Source: Dechloromonas hankyongensis
Lineage (GTDB): Bacteria; Pseudomonadota; Gammaproteobacteria; Burkholderiales; Rhodocyclaceae
Direction: 5' to 3'
NCBI RefSeq assembly: GCF_022012295.1
Contig: NZ_JAKLTN010000001.1
Span: forward strand, 186,001-250,000
Length of the DNA: 64,000 nucleotides
Under the pieces are notes generated by a model. That model saw only the letters and a list, made by a program, of their open reading frames with translations, was not told the DNA's origin and made no database searches. The translations under genes were made by a program, and so were the position numbers. Shown piece after piece: positions 18,534-27,176 of the stretch (position 1 is the first letter of the stretch; the number at the start of each line of letters is the position of its first letter).

Positions 18534-19511
18534 ATGACCCTGCTTGCCATGACCTACCGCACCATCGCCGTCATCGCCTTCGACGGCATCAATCCTTTCC
18601 ATCTGGCGATTCCCCACGAGGTATTCGGCGTCGACCGCAGTGCTGGCGGCGTGCCGCGCTTCGAGCTGCGCATCTGCGCGCTGCAAGCCGGCCCCATTTC
18701 GACGGCGGCCGGTTATACGCTGTTCGCGCCGCATGGTCTGGACGGTTTGCGCGACGCGCAGACGATCATCGTCCCCAGTTGGCGCGATCCCGGCGAACTG
18801 CCGCCGCAGGAACTGCTCGACGCCCTACGTACCGCCCACGAATGCGGCGCCTGCCTGGTCGGCCTGTGCCTGGGCGCCTTCGTCCTGGCGGCAGCCGGGG
18901 TGCTCGATGGCCGCCCGGCGACCACGCACTGGTTGGCGGCGGAAGAATTCGCCCGCCGCTACCCACGCATCGACGTCAAGCCGGAAGTGCTCTACGTCGA
19001 TGACGGCGAGGTGCTGACCTCGGCCGGCGTAGCCGCCGGTATCGACTGCTGCCTGCATCTGCTGCGCCGCTGGCACGGCGCCGAAATTGCCAGCCACGTG
19101 GCGCGCCGCATGGTCGTTCCGCCGCACCGCCAGGGCGGGCAGGCGCAGTACATCGAGGCACCGATTCCGTCGCGGGGCGATGGCGATCGACTGGCGCCGG
19201 TGCTCGACTGGGCCGGCCAGCATCTCGACCAGGCGCTCGGCGTCGATGCGCTGGCCGAACGGGCCAGGATGAGCCGCCGCACCTTCACACGCCGCTTCAA
19301 GCAAGCCACCGGAACGACGGTCAGCGACTGGGTCCGCCACCAGCGTCTGGCCATGGCCCAGCGTCTGCTCGAAATGACCGATCTGCCCATCGAAGCAATC
19401 GCCGCACAGGCCGGTTTCGGCTCGGCGCTGGCCTTGCGCCAGCTGTTCGGGGAAGTGCTGCACACCTCGCCGTCGGCTTACCGCCGCGAGTTCCGCGGCA
19501 ATTCAGCCTGA
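18534..19511 (+). CDS. ftrA: GlxA/FtrA-type AraC-family regulator with DJ-1/PfpI domain
   Basis: A 325-residue regulator. The N-terminal two-thirds is a class I glutamine amidotransferase-like (DJ-1/PfpI) domain with the nucleophile-elbow cysteine in GACLVGLCLGAFVLAAAG. The C-terminal 100 residues carry two helix-turn-helix motifs (VDALAERARMSRRTFTRRFKQ and LPIEAIAAQAGFGSALALRQ). The start could be ATG 18534 or ATG 18549. It is divergent from the isochorismatase-like gene, its likely target. The symbol is by family resemblance only. Confidence 0.85.
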   Translation: MTLLAMTYRTIAVIAFDGINPFHLAIPHEVFGVDRSAGGVPRFELRICALQAGPISTAAGYTLFAPHGLDGLRDAQTIIVPSWRDPGELPPQELLDALRTAHECGACLVGLCLGAFVLAAAGVLDGRPATTHWLAAEEFARRYPRIDVKPEVLYVDDGEVLTSAGVAAGIDCCLHLLRRWHGAEIASHVARRMVVPPHRQGGQAQYIEAPIPSRGDGDRLAPVLDWAGQHLDQALGVDALAERARMSRRTFTRRFKQATGTTVSDWVRHQRLAMAQRLLEMTDLPIEAIAAQAGFGSALALRQLFGEVLHTSPSAYRREFRGNSA

Positions 19512-19997
19512 CGTACAAACCGTATCCGACTCCCGCAAGTTGAGCGCCAGGAATCGAGTCCCGGCAATCGGATTATAGCTGACGGCCGGGGCGGGCCGGA
19601 AATCGAGGGAGTCATAGAGCCGCTGCGCAGCGAAAAACTCCGGCAAGACATCCAGGCACATGCTGGCGTATCCCTCGTGTCGCGCCGCGCCGATCATCTG
19701 CTCGACGAGCTGGCGCCCGATGCCGTTGCCCCGCGCGCCAGGACGAACATAGACCCGCTTGAGTTCGCAGGTGACGCCATCCACCCAGCGCAAGGCCGCG
19801 CAGCCGACCATGGCATCACCCTGCCAGGCGAGCAGAATGCGTCCGTCCGGTTCGGCGTACTTGCCCGGCAGGCCGGCGAACTCGCTGTCGTAGCCCTGGA
19901 AATCGAGGCTCACGCTCGGACTGGCGACGTACTCGCGAAAGATCGAGACCACCTCATGATGTTCGGCGGGAAAGCGGGCAGCGCGGATGCAAAACAT
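19503..19997 (-). CDS. GNAT-family N-acetyltransferase
   Basis: A 164-residue protein. The acetyl-CoA-binding motif reads RVYVRPGARGNGIGRQLVEQM, followed by DVLPEFFAAQRLYDSLDF. The substrate is unknown. Its 3' end overlaps the convergent regulator gene by nine bases. Confidence 0.85.
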   Translation of the reverse strand: MFCIRAARFPAEHHEVVSIFREYVASPSVSLDFQGYDSEFAGLPGKYAEPDGRILLAWQGDAMVGCAALRWVDGVTCELKRVYVRPGARGNGIGRQLVEQMIGAARHEGYASMCLDVLPEFFAAQRLYDSLDFRPAPAVSYNPIAGTRFLALNLRESDTVCTSG

Positions 19998-20014
19998 GAG
20001 TCGTATGTTGGCGC

Positions 20015-20691
20015 CTAAGGAGCCGTACAGCCGGCCATTTTGGCGAGATGAGCGTCAATCAGCGGCGCCAGGGCGGCGGCGTGCGTCTCGGCCAGATCGT
20101 GGTCGCCGCCCGGCACCACGTGCAGATCGGTGTTCGGCAACAGCGCCGCCAGGCGTTCGCCGACGGCAACGGGGCTGATCGGATCGGCGTCGCCCCACAA
20201 CAGGAGAACCGGCATGGCCAGCGTGGCCAGCCGCGGCGACAGGTCTTCCTGATTGGTGGAGAACCAGCGGGGCAGGGACGGATTGGCCGCCAGAAATGCC
20301 GGGCGCCAATCCTCGCCCCCCAGTCCGGCGACGTCGATGCCGCCGGAAGTCGCGGCAAGGACCAGATGGGTGACGAGATCGGGTTTGGCGAGCGCCACCC
20401 GCAGTGCGACCACACCGCCCATTGACTGGGCAATCAGCGCCGTCGGCTGGACAATCCCGGCCGCCACCCGGGCGACGAGATCGTCGATGCCACGGATCCG
20501 TGGGTCGGATGGTGTCGTGCCAAACCCGGGCCAGCCGACATGGCGCTTTTCGGCGGTGCAGACAAGCCCTTGAGCCATCGGCTCCCACAGCTGGGTTCGG
20601 CCAAGGGCACCGGCAGAAAAAGCAGCTGTGACGGCGTGGCCGGGTGATCCACCGCGCCTTGCGCTTGGCGTTGCCCGTTCGCGTCGTTCAT
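20015..20691 (-). pseudogene. Alpha/beta hydrolase with an apparent one-base frameshift
   Basis: The gene should start at ATG 20691, which overlaps the EthD stop as ATGA: MNDANGQRQAQGAVDHPATP, then SQLLFLP. The conserved continuation GALGRTQLWEPMAQGL is in another frame. Inserting one G at 20610-20613 (CCGG to CCGGG) would join them into the normal LLFLPGALGRTQLW start of the fold. The rest is intact: the nucleophile elbow IAQSMGGVVAL, the acid in LLLWGDADP and the histidine in VPGGDHDLAE. It is either a real deletion or a sequencing error. Confidence 0.75.
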
Positions 20692-21011
20692 TGCACGAGA
20701 AGCACTTCGTTGAATTGAATGACCGGGTCGATGTCGGTGTAGTTCGATATGTCGCCTTGCAACAGCTCGGCATTCGGCATGAAGGCCGACATGAAATCGT
20801 CGACCGTAGTGAAGAGAAAATGGCACATGGCAAGGTATTGCGGCGCCGAACCGGGAAGCGCGCCGCCAAGGCCACGCTCGACGGATACCTCCCGGAAGCC
20901 GGGATGAGCGCTCAGCAGCTTGATCGACATAGGCATGTGGGTTTCGACATAGTAGGAAACATCGAAGCGCGCACCGGGGTTGTTCGGGTACAGGATACTG
21001 ACTCTGATCAT
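20688..21011 (-). CDS. EthD-family protein
   Basis: A 107-residue ferredoxin-like-fold protein. MIRVSILYPNNPGARFDVSYYVETHMP, GLGGALPGSAPQYLAMCHFLF and FMSAFMPNAELLQGDISNYTDIDP match the EthD dimeric alpha/beta-barrel family. These are often companions of degradative oxidoreductases or hydrolases. The start at 21011 has a GAGG site five bases upstream. It is coupled to the downstream hydrolase and preceded by a striking palindrome. Confidence 0.88.
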   Translation of the reverse strand: MIRVSILYPNNPGARFDVSYYVETHMPMSIKLLSAHPGFREVSVERGLGGALPGSAPQYLAMCHFLFTTVDDFMSAFMPNAELLQGDISNYTDIDPVIQFNEVLLVQ

Positions 21012-21050
21012 CGATGCCTCGCGGAAGGTGAAGGTTGCCAGCTCTCGTCG

Positions 21051-21084
21051 GCAGTGATGCAAAATGTATATTTTGCATCACTGC
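21051..21084. promoter_or_regulatory. 34-bp perfect inverted repeat upstream of the EthD gene
   Basis: Arms GCAGTGATGCAAAAT (21051-21065) and ATTTTGCATCACTGC (21070-21084) are perfect 15-base inverted repeats around GTAT. It is 40 bases upstream of the EthD start, has no T-tract and is AT-rich in the centre. It therefore looks like an operator for a dimeric repressor overlapping the promoter. No cognate regulator is adjacent. Confidence 0.65.
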
Positions 21085-21225
21085 CTGGCGGTTAACAAGG
21101 CTGCCCCGAAAAGCGCGAAGCTTGCACCGCCCAGCCTCCTGAGCATTTCCCCGTCGCGTTCCGAACCCAGTCGGCGGCACGGTGCGCAACCCTGCCAAAA
21201 ACGCCCCCCAGCAGGCGCTCTCCAG

Positions 21226-22644
21226 CTAGTGGACGGTACACACCATGCACGGATCGAACGAGCGCACGACGTGCTGCACTGTCGGCGGGGCGCCGTCGCC
21301 GGCCGGCAGGCCGACCAGCGCCTGCTCGAGCGGTCCCGGTTGTTCGCTGCCGTCGCGCGGCGAGAAATTCCAGGTGGTCGGGGCGATGATCTGGTAGCGC
21401 TCGATACGGCCGCGCTTGATGCTCAGCCAGTGCCCGAGGCTGCCGCGGGCGGCTTCGACCAGACCGGTGCCGCTGGCTTCGTCGGGCATTGCGCCGTGGG
21501 CGCAGAAGGCCTCGCCGGGTTGCAGGGCGTGCACCCAGCTTTCCATGGCGGGCAGGACCAGGGCCAGTTCGAGCAGGCGGGCGACGACGCGGGCCATGAC
21601 GCTGCCACCGTCGCGGCGCACCATGTCGAGCAGCAAGGGGTGCCCGGCAATGACCTGGCGGGCCATGGCGCCGACCTCAAAGGGTTGGCCGGCGTAGCGC
21701 GGCGCCTTGCACCAGGTGTAGGCGCCGTCCTTGTCGGCATCGACAATGGTTTCGCCTTGTGTCGGGTGGCGCGGCCGGCCATTGGACAGCCAGGCCCGGG
21801 TGGTGTCCTCATCAACGGCGATCGGATCGAAGACGCCTGCCGCGCCGGCCTGCCAGGTACCGGCCGGGAATAGGCCGTAGGCACCGTAGGACAGGAAGGC
21901 ATCACCGGCCCTCCCCAGCTTGTCCAGGCCGAGATCGGTCGCCGCCGCCAGGAAGGCGGGGAAATCGGCCGGCCGGCCGGCGGCCCAGGCCAACAGCTCG
22001 TCCTTGCTGGCCAGCCGGGTCACGGCGGCCAGCGCATCGCCGAACAGGCGCTTTTCGAGGAAGCCGCGGAATTCGCGTAACTGGGCGAGCAGGCGGATGC
22101 GCTCGCCGGGCGTGATGGCGCGGGTGCTGCCGCCGGGCTGGATGGCCAGCGTATGCGGCCAGCGTCCGGCTAGAAAGCCCATCAGCTTGAGAAAACCGGC
22201 GCGGGCCGGCAGCACATCGGCCGCCGCTTCGCCCTGCAGCGCCGCGAAACGCCGGGCGACCGCCGCGTGCCAAGGGCGTTCGGCATAGGCCGGGCGGGCA
22301 AAATCCGGCATGAAGAACAGGTAGAAGTGGGTCAGGTGATCGGCCAGGTTTTCGGTGGCCTGGATCAACTGGCGGGCGAGCAGGCCGTTCGGGGTCGGCG
22401 CGAGGCCCATGGCGTCTGCCAGCGCAGAGGCGGCGGCGGCCGACTGGGCGACCGAGCAGATGCCGCAGATGCGCGGCACGATGGCCAGCGCATCGAGCGG
22501 CGCGCGGCCGATCATGATCTGCTCGAAGCCGCGGAACAGCGGCGAATTGACGTAGGCGGCCTGGACCCGGCCGGCAGCCAGATCGAGACTGACCTCGAGA
22601 TCGCCTTCGACGCGGTTGAACGGCCCGACGACGATGCGCGTCAC
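21226..22644 (-). CDS. hupV: Regulatory (H2-sensing) [NiFe] hydrogenase large subunit
   Basis: HupV/HoxC forms, with HupU/HoxB, a cytoplasmic H2 sensor that signals to the HupT kinase. It has 472 residues from a GTG that overlaps the hupU stop (GTGA). The N-terminal nickel ligands are in RICGIC and the C-terminal pair in DPCMVCTVH. The protein ends exactly at that histidine, so it lacks the C-terminal extension that maturation proteases remove from catalytic enzymes; this is diagnostic of regulatory (group 2b) hydrogenases. It is the last gene of the hypX-hoxA-hupU-hupV unit. Confidence 0.93.
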   Translation of the reverse strand: MTRIVVGPFNRVEGDLEVSLDLAAGRVQAAYVNSPLFRGFEQIMIGRAPLDALAIVPRICGICSVAQSAAAASALADAMGLAPTPNGLLARQLIQATENLADHLTHFYLFFMPDFARPAYAERPWHAAVARRFAALQGEAAADVLPARAGFLKLMGFLAGRWPHTLAIQPGGSTRAITPGERIRLLAQLREFRGFLEKRLFGDALAAVTRLASKDELLAWAAGRPADFPAFLAAATDLGLDKLGRAGDAFLSYGAYGLFPAGTWQAGAAGVFDPIAVDEDTTRAWLSNGRPRHPTQGETIVDADKDGAYTWCKAPRYAGQPFEVGAMARQVIAGHPLLLDMVRRDGGSVMARVVARLLELALVLPAMESWVHALQPGEAFCAHGAMPDEASGTGLVEAARGSLGHWLSIKRGRIERYQIIAPTTWNFSPRDGSEQPGPLEQALVGLPAGDGAPPTVQHVVRSFDPCMVCTVH

Positions 22645-23642
22645 TTGCCGCCCCCCTTCTTGCGGATGGCCGGCAGGATGACCGGATGGTCGACCACCGC
22701 GTTGTTGCGCACCCGTTTCGGCGTCGCCGATTTGGACAGCGCGGCGAGCGCGACGAACCAGGCTTTCGGCATGTCGGTCGGCAGGCCGATCGGAATGCCG
22801 GCTAGCTTGGGCGTTTCCTGGAAGGCGTGGCCGGGCGACTCGAAACCCGGCTCGGTGCAGGCGATGCAGGCGAAGCCGCCACGCAGGCACGAGCCGGCGC
22901 CGTTCCATGGGCGGATATTGCAATCGGCGTGGGCCTGCGTGCCCTTGCAGCCGAGGTTTTCCATCAGGCAGCCGAGGTCGGACTGCTTTTCGGCGCTGGC
23001 CTTGAATTCGTAATACTCGTTGCGGGCACAGCCATGATGGACCAGCCCGCCGGCGTAGAGCAGCGGCCGCCCGAATTCGTCAAGGTCTTCCAGCTTCAAG
23101 CCTTCGAGGGCGGCCTTTTCCAGCGTATCGACCACCCAGCCCGGATGCGTCGGGCAGCCGGCGATATTGACCACCGGCAAGCCGTCCGGCGAGCGGAATT
23201 CGGCGCCGAGCAGACCGCCCGGCGTCTGCTCGTCGAACTGCAATCCGCAGGCTTCCAACGGATTGCCCGGCGTATTGGCCGAGAAGCCGCCGTACGCTGT
23301 GCACGAACCGATGGCGAACACCCATTTCGCCCGCTTCGCCAGGCGCTCGACCCACTCGGTCAGCGGCCGGCCGCTGCCGGCCATCAGGTGGAACTTGCCG
23401 GTGCCGTTCGGGCCGCGCAGCATGGCGCCCTCAACGCACAACGCATCAAAGGCCAGCCGCCCTTCGGCGCAATCTTCGAGGATGGCCAGCGCCTCGGCAC
23501 CACTCTCCACCGACAGGCCGGGATGCCACAGGAATTCGATGCCGGCATCGCGCAATTCGTCGAACAACGACCGCGGGTCCGAGCACAGCAGCGATTGGGT
23601 GCAACCGCCGCAGCCGCCGCTCTGCAGCCAGAGCACCTTCAT
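22641..23642 (-). CDS. hupU: Regulatory [NiFe] hydrogenase small subunit
   Basis: A 333-residue Fe-S subunit of the H2 sensor. It begins [20 protein letters not shown], with no twin-arginine signal, so it stays in the cytoplasm as expected for HupU/HoxB. Cluster cysteines are in GGCGGC, GSCTAYGGF, GCPTHPG and the C-terminal HGCARNEYYEF...CLMENLGCKG...CNIRPWNGAGSCLRGGFACIACTEPGF. The proximal site has glycine where O2-tolerant enzymes have extra cysteines. It overlaps hoxA by four bases. Confidence 0.93.
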   Translation of the reverse strand: MKVLWLQSGGCGGCTQSLLCSDPRSLFDELRDAGIEFLWHPGLSVESGAEALAILEDCAEGRLAFDALCVEGAMLRGPNGTGKFHLMAGSGRPLTEWVERLAKRAKWVFAIGSCTAYGGFSANTPGNPLEACGLQFDEQTPGGLLGAEFRSPDGLPVVNIAGCPTHPGWVVDTLEKAALEGLKLEDLDEFGRPLLYAGGLVHHGCARNEYYEFKASAEKQSDLGCLMENLGCKGTQAHADCNIRPWNGAGSCLRGGFACIACTEPGFESPGHAFQETPKLAGIPIGLPTDMPKAWFVALAALSKSATPKRVRNNAVVDHPVILPAIRKKGGGK

Positions 23643-25126
23643 TCGGCCTGCTCCAGGCCGTAGCGCACCAGCTTGGCACGCAGGCCGACACGCGACAGGC
23701 CAAGTTCGCGCGCCGCCCGCGACTTGTTCCAGCGCAGGCGGATCATCGCCTCCTTCAGGACATGCATTTCCAACTGGTCCATGCGCTCCTTCAGGCCGCC
23801 GTTCAGGCCGGACGCCCAGGCCAGCTCGTCAGCCGGCCGATTGTCGTCAAAATCGCCGACCGGCGTGCGCAGGACGCGCGGCGACAAGAGGTCGGCGCCG
23901 AGCAGGGGCGTCGTGGACAGTGCCACCATGCGCAGGATTTCGTTCTGCAATTCACGCACATTGCCCGGCCAGCGGTAGGCGGCGATGCAGGCCATCGCTT
24001 CCTTGGTGAAACCTTCGACCGGCTTGCCGAGCGCCTGGCAACTGGACTCCAGCAGGCGGTTGGCGAGCAGCGGCAAATCCATGGTCCGTTCGCGCAGCGG
24101 CGGCACATGCAGCGAAATGGTCGCCAGCCGGTAGTAGAGGTCTTCGCGGAAACGGCCGGTGCGCACGTCTTCCTCGAGGTCGCGATTGGTCGCGGCGATG
24201 ACCCGGACGTCAACATGCACCGCCCGGTTGCTGCCCAGCGGCCGGAATTCGCCTTCCTGCAGCACGCGCAGCAGCTTGACCTGGAAGGCCGGGCTGGTTT
24301 CGCCGATTTCATCGAGGAACAGCGTGCCGCCGTCGGCCTGCTGGAAGAGGCCGACCCGGTCTTCGACCGCCCCGGTGAAGGCGCCGCGCTTGTAGCCGAA
24401 CAGTTCGGATTCGAGCAGCGTATCGGGCAGGGCGCCGCAGTTTTCGGTGATGAAGGCCTTGCTGGCGCGCCGGCTCTCGTAGTGGATGGCCTTGGCGATC
24501 ATTTCCTTGCCGGAGCCCGACTCGCCGGTCACCATCACCGACAGGTCGAAGGGCGCCACCCGGTGCACCAGGTCGCACACCGCGTTGATCGGACTGCCGG
24601 CGGCGCGGATGAAGCTGCCCAGGCCGAAACTGCTTTTCACCTTCTCCTGCTTGGTGTCGACATGCCGTTTCAGCACCGGCTCGGCGGTGCGCAGGTCGAG
24701 CGACAGGCGCTGGTTTTCCTGCTGCAGGCGCCACACTTCGGCCGCCCGTTGCAGGGTCAGCAGCAGTTGCTCCGGCTGCCACGGCTTGAGCAGGTATTGC
24801 CAGATGCCTGCCTCGTTGACGCCGGTGATGATGTCCTCGGCGTCGGTATAGCCGGACAGGATGATGCGCACGATGTCCGGCCAGCGATTGCGTACCTCGC
24901 GCAGGAACTGCACGCCGGTCGTTCCCGGCATGCGCTGGTCGCACAGCACGATGCGGATGCCGGTCACCGACTGCTCGCGTTCGAGTATCTCCATGCCCTC
25001 GTCGGCATCCGACGCGCACAGCACGTCGAAATCCTCTTCCAGGGTCCGGCGCAGCGCTTCCTGCGAGCGCACCTCGTCATCAACGACGAGGATGGCGGGC
25101 AGTTTTCGCAGGCTGGTCACACTCAT
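23639..25126 (-). CDS. hoxA: NtrC-family response regulator HoxA/HupR
   Basis: A 495-residue sigma-54 activator. The receiver domain (about 10-130) has the acidic pair VVDDE and phospho-acceptor D63 (LCDQRMPG). The AAA+ domain has Walker A GESGSGKE at 201-208, the sigma-54-contact motif GAFTGA at 248-253 and DEIGE. A Fis-type helix-turn-helix ends the protein ([20 protein letters not shown]). HoxA/HupR proteins activate hydrogenase operons in response to H2; sigma-54-type elements precede both hybO and hupS here. It overlaps hypX and hupU by four bases each. Confidence 0.93.
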   Translation of the reverse strand: MSVTSLRKLPAILVVDDEVRSQEALRRTLEEDFDVLCASDADEGMEILEREQSVTGIRIVLCDQRMPGTTGVQFLREVRNRWPDIVRIILSGYTDAEDIITGVNEAGIWQYLLKPWQPEQLLLTLQRAAEVWRLQQENQRLSLDLRTAEPVLKRHVDTKQEKVKSSFGLGSFIRAAGSPINAVCDLVHRVAPFDLSVMVTGESGSGKEMIAKAIHYESRRASKAFITENCGALPDTLLESELFGYKRGAFTGAVEDRVGLFQQADGGTLFLDEIGETSPAFQVKLLRVLQEGEFRPLGSNRAVHVDVRVIAATNRDLEEDVRTGRFREDLYYRLATISLHVPPLRERTMDLPLLANRLLESSCQALGKPVEGFTKEAMACIAAYRWPGNVRELQNEILRMVALSTTPLLGADLLSPRVLRTPVGDFDDNRPADELAWASGLNGGLKERMDQLEMHVLKEAMIRLRWNKSRAARELGLSRVGLRAKLVRYGLEQAE

Positions 25127-26799
25127 TCAGGAATCTTCCAGTCAATGTCGCGGTGGCGGGCCAGGTGGCGGGGCGTCCACGAGTGCGGCGAACGGGAAAC
25201 GAAATGATAGCGCGCGACATGGTAGGACGGGTCGAAACCGTAGAAATTACGGCGCATTTCGGTCAATTCAGCGTCACGATAGGCGACCAGCGGCTTGGCC
25301 GCCTCGTCGGCCTGGCGCTTGGCCTGCTTGGCGGCCAGACGTTCGCCGATATCCGGGGCCGCGGCCAGTTCGGCGGCGCGACGGGCGACATCGACGGCGA
25401 ATCCCGGCCCGGGCAGGCAGGCATCGTAGAAGCCGAGTTCGACGGACTCCGGCGCCGTCATCGGCAAGCGGTGGCGCATGATGGCCTTGGCGCCTTCCTC
25501 GCCGACGCGCGGCGGCAGCAGATAGGTCCAGAATTCGGAGCCGAACAGGTTGCCCATGTTCTTGTAGTGCGGGTTGAGCATCACGCCGTCGCGCACCCAG
25601 ACAAAATCGGCTGCCCGCGCCAAGAAACAGCCGCCGGCCCCGGCATTGCCGCCGACCGCGGCCACTGTCAGCTGCTTCTCGCAGCGCAGAATGGCCTCGG
25701 CCAGGTCGTCGATGGCGTTGATGTTGGCCCACGACTCGTCGGCCGGACTGTCGGCGGCCTCGATGGTGTTCAGATGGATGCCGTTCGACCAGAAATCGCT
25801 GCCGCCGCGCAGCACGATGACCTTGGTCGCCCGCTCGGCAGCCCACAGGAAGGCTTCTTTCAGGCGGCTGCACTGGGCGCTGCTCATCGCGCCGTTGTAG
25901 AACTCGAAACTCAGGAAGCCCACGCCGCCAGCTTCCTCGTAGGCGATATCCTGCCAAGTCGGCGTCTCGGCCTTCCACCAGCCCGCCAGCGGCAACTCAG
26001 GCAGCGCTGCACTTTCCGGGAAAGCCATCGTCGCCGGCAACTTGACGCCGCCCGCACGCTTGATATGGCCGATCCACACGGCGCCGTCGACCGTCGCCCG
26101 GCAGATGGCGGTCTCGCGCCGGCCGATCACTTCGCCCGGCTTACCCGTCAAGGTCGCTTCCGGCCAGGCATCGAACAGATGGCAGGGCTGGCCGAACAGC
26201 TCATCAGCTACACCGGGAAAGCCGTCGGCGGCATTGAGCTTGGCGAGGACGAGGGCGGTGGGGTCGGTTTGCCAGTCAATGGCGCGGTCGCCCTGCTTCA
26301 TCAGCGCATGGGCGGCACCGGGCACCCGTTGCGCCACGAAATCGCCAGCGGCGAAACGCTCCACCGCGAGCAGCACGGAACGCACGGCCGCCTCGGTCAC
26401 CTGGTTGCGATAAAGCGAAGCCTTACGCACGGCCGCAGTTGGAAAACCGGCCGACGCCCATACCGGGCCGGCATCCATTTCCGCCTCGGCCTGCAGCACC
26501 GTCACGCCCCATTCGCCCAGCCCGCGCTGAATCGCCCAATCGAGTGCCGACGGCCCGCGGTCGCCGGGAATCCCGGGATGCACCACGAAGCACGACAGCC
26601 GCGACCACACCGACTGCGGAATGGCACGCTTCAGGAAAGGCGCGACAAGGAGATCCGGCTTGAACAGCGCGACGGCTTCCTCGGTCACCGAATCAGAGAT
26701 GTCGAACTCGATGCTCACCATGTGGCCGCGCCGGGTCAATTCGCAGTACAGGCGCTGCGCCAGGCTGTTGAAACTATGCGTGACAAAAAGAATTCTCAT
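25123..26799 (-). CDS. hypX: HypX/HoxX hydrogenase maturation protein (CO-ligand synthesis)
   Basis: HypX supplies the CO ligand of the NiFe(CN)2CO site from a formyl-tetrahydrofolate-derived formyl group under aerobic conditions. The 558-residue protein has an N-terminal formyltransferase-like domain (MRILFVTHSFNSLAQRLY, VVHPGIPGDRGPSALDWAI) and a C-terminal enoyl-CoA-hydratase-like domain from about 275 (GGVGFLSFEFYNGAMSS, VGGNAGAGGCFLARAADF). ATG 26799 is chosen over an upstream option because it gives the family N-terminus. It is first in the unit with hoxA-hupU-hupV. Confidence 0.93.
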   Translation of the reverse strand: MRILFVTHSFNSLAQRLYCELTRRGHMVSIEFDISDSVTEEAVALFKPDLLVAPFLKRAIPQSVWSRLSCFVVHPGIPGDRGPSALDWAIQRGLGEWGVTVLQAEAEMDAGPVWASAGFPTAAVRKASLYRNQVTEAAVRSVLLAVERFAAGDFVAQRVPGAAHALMKQGDRAIDWQTDPTALVLAKLNAADGFPGVADELFGQPCHLFDAWPEATLTGKPGEVIGRRETAICRATVDGAVWIGHIKRAGGVKLPATMAFPESAALPELPLAGWWKAETPTWQDIAYEEAGGVGFLSFEFYNGAMSSAQCSRLKEAFLWAAERATKVIVLRGGSDFWSNGIHLNTIEAADSPADESWANINAIDDLAEAILRCEKQLTVAAVGGNAGAGGCFLARAADFVWVRDGVMLNPHYKNMGNLFGSEFWTYLLPPRVGEEGAKAIMRHRLPMTAPESVELGFYDACLPGPGFAVDVARRAAELAAAPDIGERLAAKQAKRQADEAAKPLVAYRDAELTEMRRNFYGFDPSYHVARYHFVSRSPHSWTPRHLARHRDIDWKIPE

Positions 26800-26932
26800 G
26801 TTTTTACATTTCTTTACAAAACATGCCAATGGTATCTAATGAGGAAATTCGCGGCTTCCAAGGCACTGATTTTTCTAGAAGCATAACGCTATAACTTTGG
26901 CGATATTTGTTCCGTAACAGGGGCTGGCTACG

Positions 26933-27172
26933 ATGCGTCACACAAAAAAGCTCAGGGAAACAGCCATGCAAGCACAACGCAAACCGACCAAAGCACGCAG
27001 TCCCCGTGTCAGCCGCGCGCCGCGTCCCGAATACGTCGCCGCCGTCCGCTATCTTGATGGCCGCCACGAGAAGTTTCACATCCGCAACGCCGACAGCCTG
27101 GACGATGCGCGCGAAATGGTCATTTCCGAAGTGGGCGACGTGCGCTCGATCATGATTGCCCTGCGCCACTGA
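26933..27172 (+). CDS. Small basic conserved-looking protein of unknown function
   Basis: A 79-residue frame, or 68 residues if the ATG at 26966 is used; that ATG has an AGGGA site seven bases upstream. The N-terminus is Lys/Arg-rich. The C-terminal half (YVAAVRYLDGRHEKFHIRNADSLDDAREMVISEVGDVRSIMIAL) reads like a compact alpha/beta domain rather than random sequence. It is divergent from hypX and convergent with hypE, the only plus-strand gene in the hydrogenase island before 51 kb. I do not recognise the family. Confidence 0.6.
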   Translation: MRHTKKLRETAMQAQRKPTKARSPRVSRAPRPEYVAAVRYLDGRHEKFHIRNADSLDDAREMVISEVGDVRSIMIALRH

Positions 27173-27176
27173 GCGC

